Position numbers and translations under genes: made by a program. Shown in pieces: positions 8,025 through 8,665 of a stretch of DNA of 8,665 bases; position 1 is the first letter of the stretch, and each line of letters opens with the position of its first letter. The stretch is taken from positions 1-8,665 of the forward strand of contig CAMPAT010000021.1 of assembly GCA_946633275.1 (NCBI GenBank). Direction: 5' to 3'. The stretch is from an uncultured Clostridia bacterium. Lineage in GTDB: Bacteria > Bacillota > Clostridia > Oscillospirales > Acutalibacteraceae. The notes below the pieces were generated by a model. It had not been told where the DNA came from. It saw nothing but the letters and a program-made list of their open reading frames with translations, and did not search any database.

Positions 8025-8665
8025 ATGCCGGCATTTGCAACACATTATTTGTTTTTTGATGAACTTTTGCCCGAACTTGAGAAGAGGGCTGATTTTGAAA
8101 TGGATAAAGGAGCAGGCGGAATAGGATGTCAGGGACCTGATATTTTCCTTTTTCACCGCCTGTGGCCGCCTTTTAAGATTTATAAATCGCTAAACGGCGT
8201 ATCGGGAGCGCTGCACCGCAGCAAAAGTGAAAAACTGTTTGAGGCATTTCACGATTATCTTTCCGCTACGCAGAACAGAGATATAGCAAAATCGTATATC
8301 TATGCGTTTATTTTGCACTATGCGCTTGACCGCGTATGCCATCCTTACGTCTATGCGCGCCAGGACGAGTTTACGGCGGCTGACGCTCATATGCATCCGC
8401 TGACTGCGCATAATATCATTGAGCACGCAGTAGATACATATCTTCTTTACAGCAAGCGCGGAATATATCCGCCGTCGCAGTTTGACTCAAAGGCAACTTT
8501 TTCTGACGATGAGAAGGTTATCGATGAGATTTCGAAACTGATGAATTATGTTATTAAAGCTGTTACAGACAGGGAAGTACCTTGCGATGAAGTCGCGAGA
8601 GCCGTAGCCGATACTGCGAATATTCAGGATATTCTCCGCGATAAAAACGGCAGGACGCGCCGCCT
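8025..8665 (+). CDS. Zinc-dependent phospholipase C family protein (5' part)
   Basis: This open frame runs off the window end, with 213 codons visible and no stop. It starts MPAFATHYLFFDELLPEL, the usual opening of small bacterial proteins of the zinc-dependent phospholipase C (PF00882-like) group. Likely metal ligands and family motifs are His7, GPDIFLFH (Asp39, His44), His64, His76, HYALDRVCHPYVY (His98, Asp102, His106), and HMHPLTAHNIIEHAVD (His122, His124, His129, Glu133, His134, Asp137). It has no signal peptide, unlike the secreted toxins of the family, so an intracellular role is more likely; the substrate is unknown. The gene begins 28 bases after the pseudouridine synthase stop with no terminator between, so co-transcription is likely. 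Family assignment is from motif memory only. Confidence 0.78.
   Translation, partial: MPAFATHYLFFDELLPELEKRADFEMDKGAGGIGCQGPDIFLFHRLWPPFKIYKSLNGVSGALHRSKSEKLFEAFHDYLSATQNRDIAKSYIYAFILHYALDRVCHPYVYARQDEFTAADAHMHPLTAHNIIEHAVDTYLLYSKRGIYPPSQFDSKATFSDDEKVIDEISKLMNYVIKAVTDREVPCDEVARAVADTANIQDILRDKNGRTRR

Overview
The window is chromosomal DNA from a bacterium, most likely a Gram-positive Clostridia member; Oscillospirales/Ruminococcaceae is a guess from gene content and protein style, not something that can be proved here. It is dominated by the distal part of an F1Fo ATP synthase operon on the + strand (positions 1-5332): the end of the c-subunit gene, then b, a single open reading frame carrying both delta and alpha, then gamma, beta and epsilon. 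The genes are closely packed (1-nt overlap between b and delta-alpha, 14-17 nt gaps elsewhere, 35 nt between c and b), each gap carrying a Shine-Dalgarno-like sequence, and the operon ends in a strong hairpin with A and T tracts on its two sides that can terminate transcription from both directions.

The most unusual point is the 669-residue delta-alpha fusion (592-2601). Residues 1 to about 166 are a slightly short but recognisable delta (OSCP-like) subunit. From about residue 177 a complete alpha subunit follows in the same frame, with no stop codon and no ATG, GTG or TTG at the junction. No separate delta gene is present between b and gamma, where it normally lies. Since F1 has three alpha and one delta, a covalent fusion creates a stoichiometry puzzle.

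Converging on the operon from the right is a two-gene minus-strand unit (7052 to 5378): a PHP-type metal-dependent hydrolase resembling the CehA/McbA group, followed 7 nt later by an AlkD-like DNA alkylation repair protein. Its promoter (TTGAAA, 17 bp, TATAAT with an extended -10) is back to back with a second promoter that reads right into an RluA-family pseudouridine synthase gene (7142-7996). That second promoter sits so close to the ATG that the message may be leaderless.

The last gene, starting at 8025 and cut by the window end, looks like a zinc-dependent phospholipase C family protein and is probably co-transcribed with the pseudouridine synthase gene. No tRNA, rRNA, CRISPR array, insertion sequence or prophage feature was seen, and there is no gene-free stretch longer than about 90 bases.
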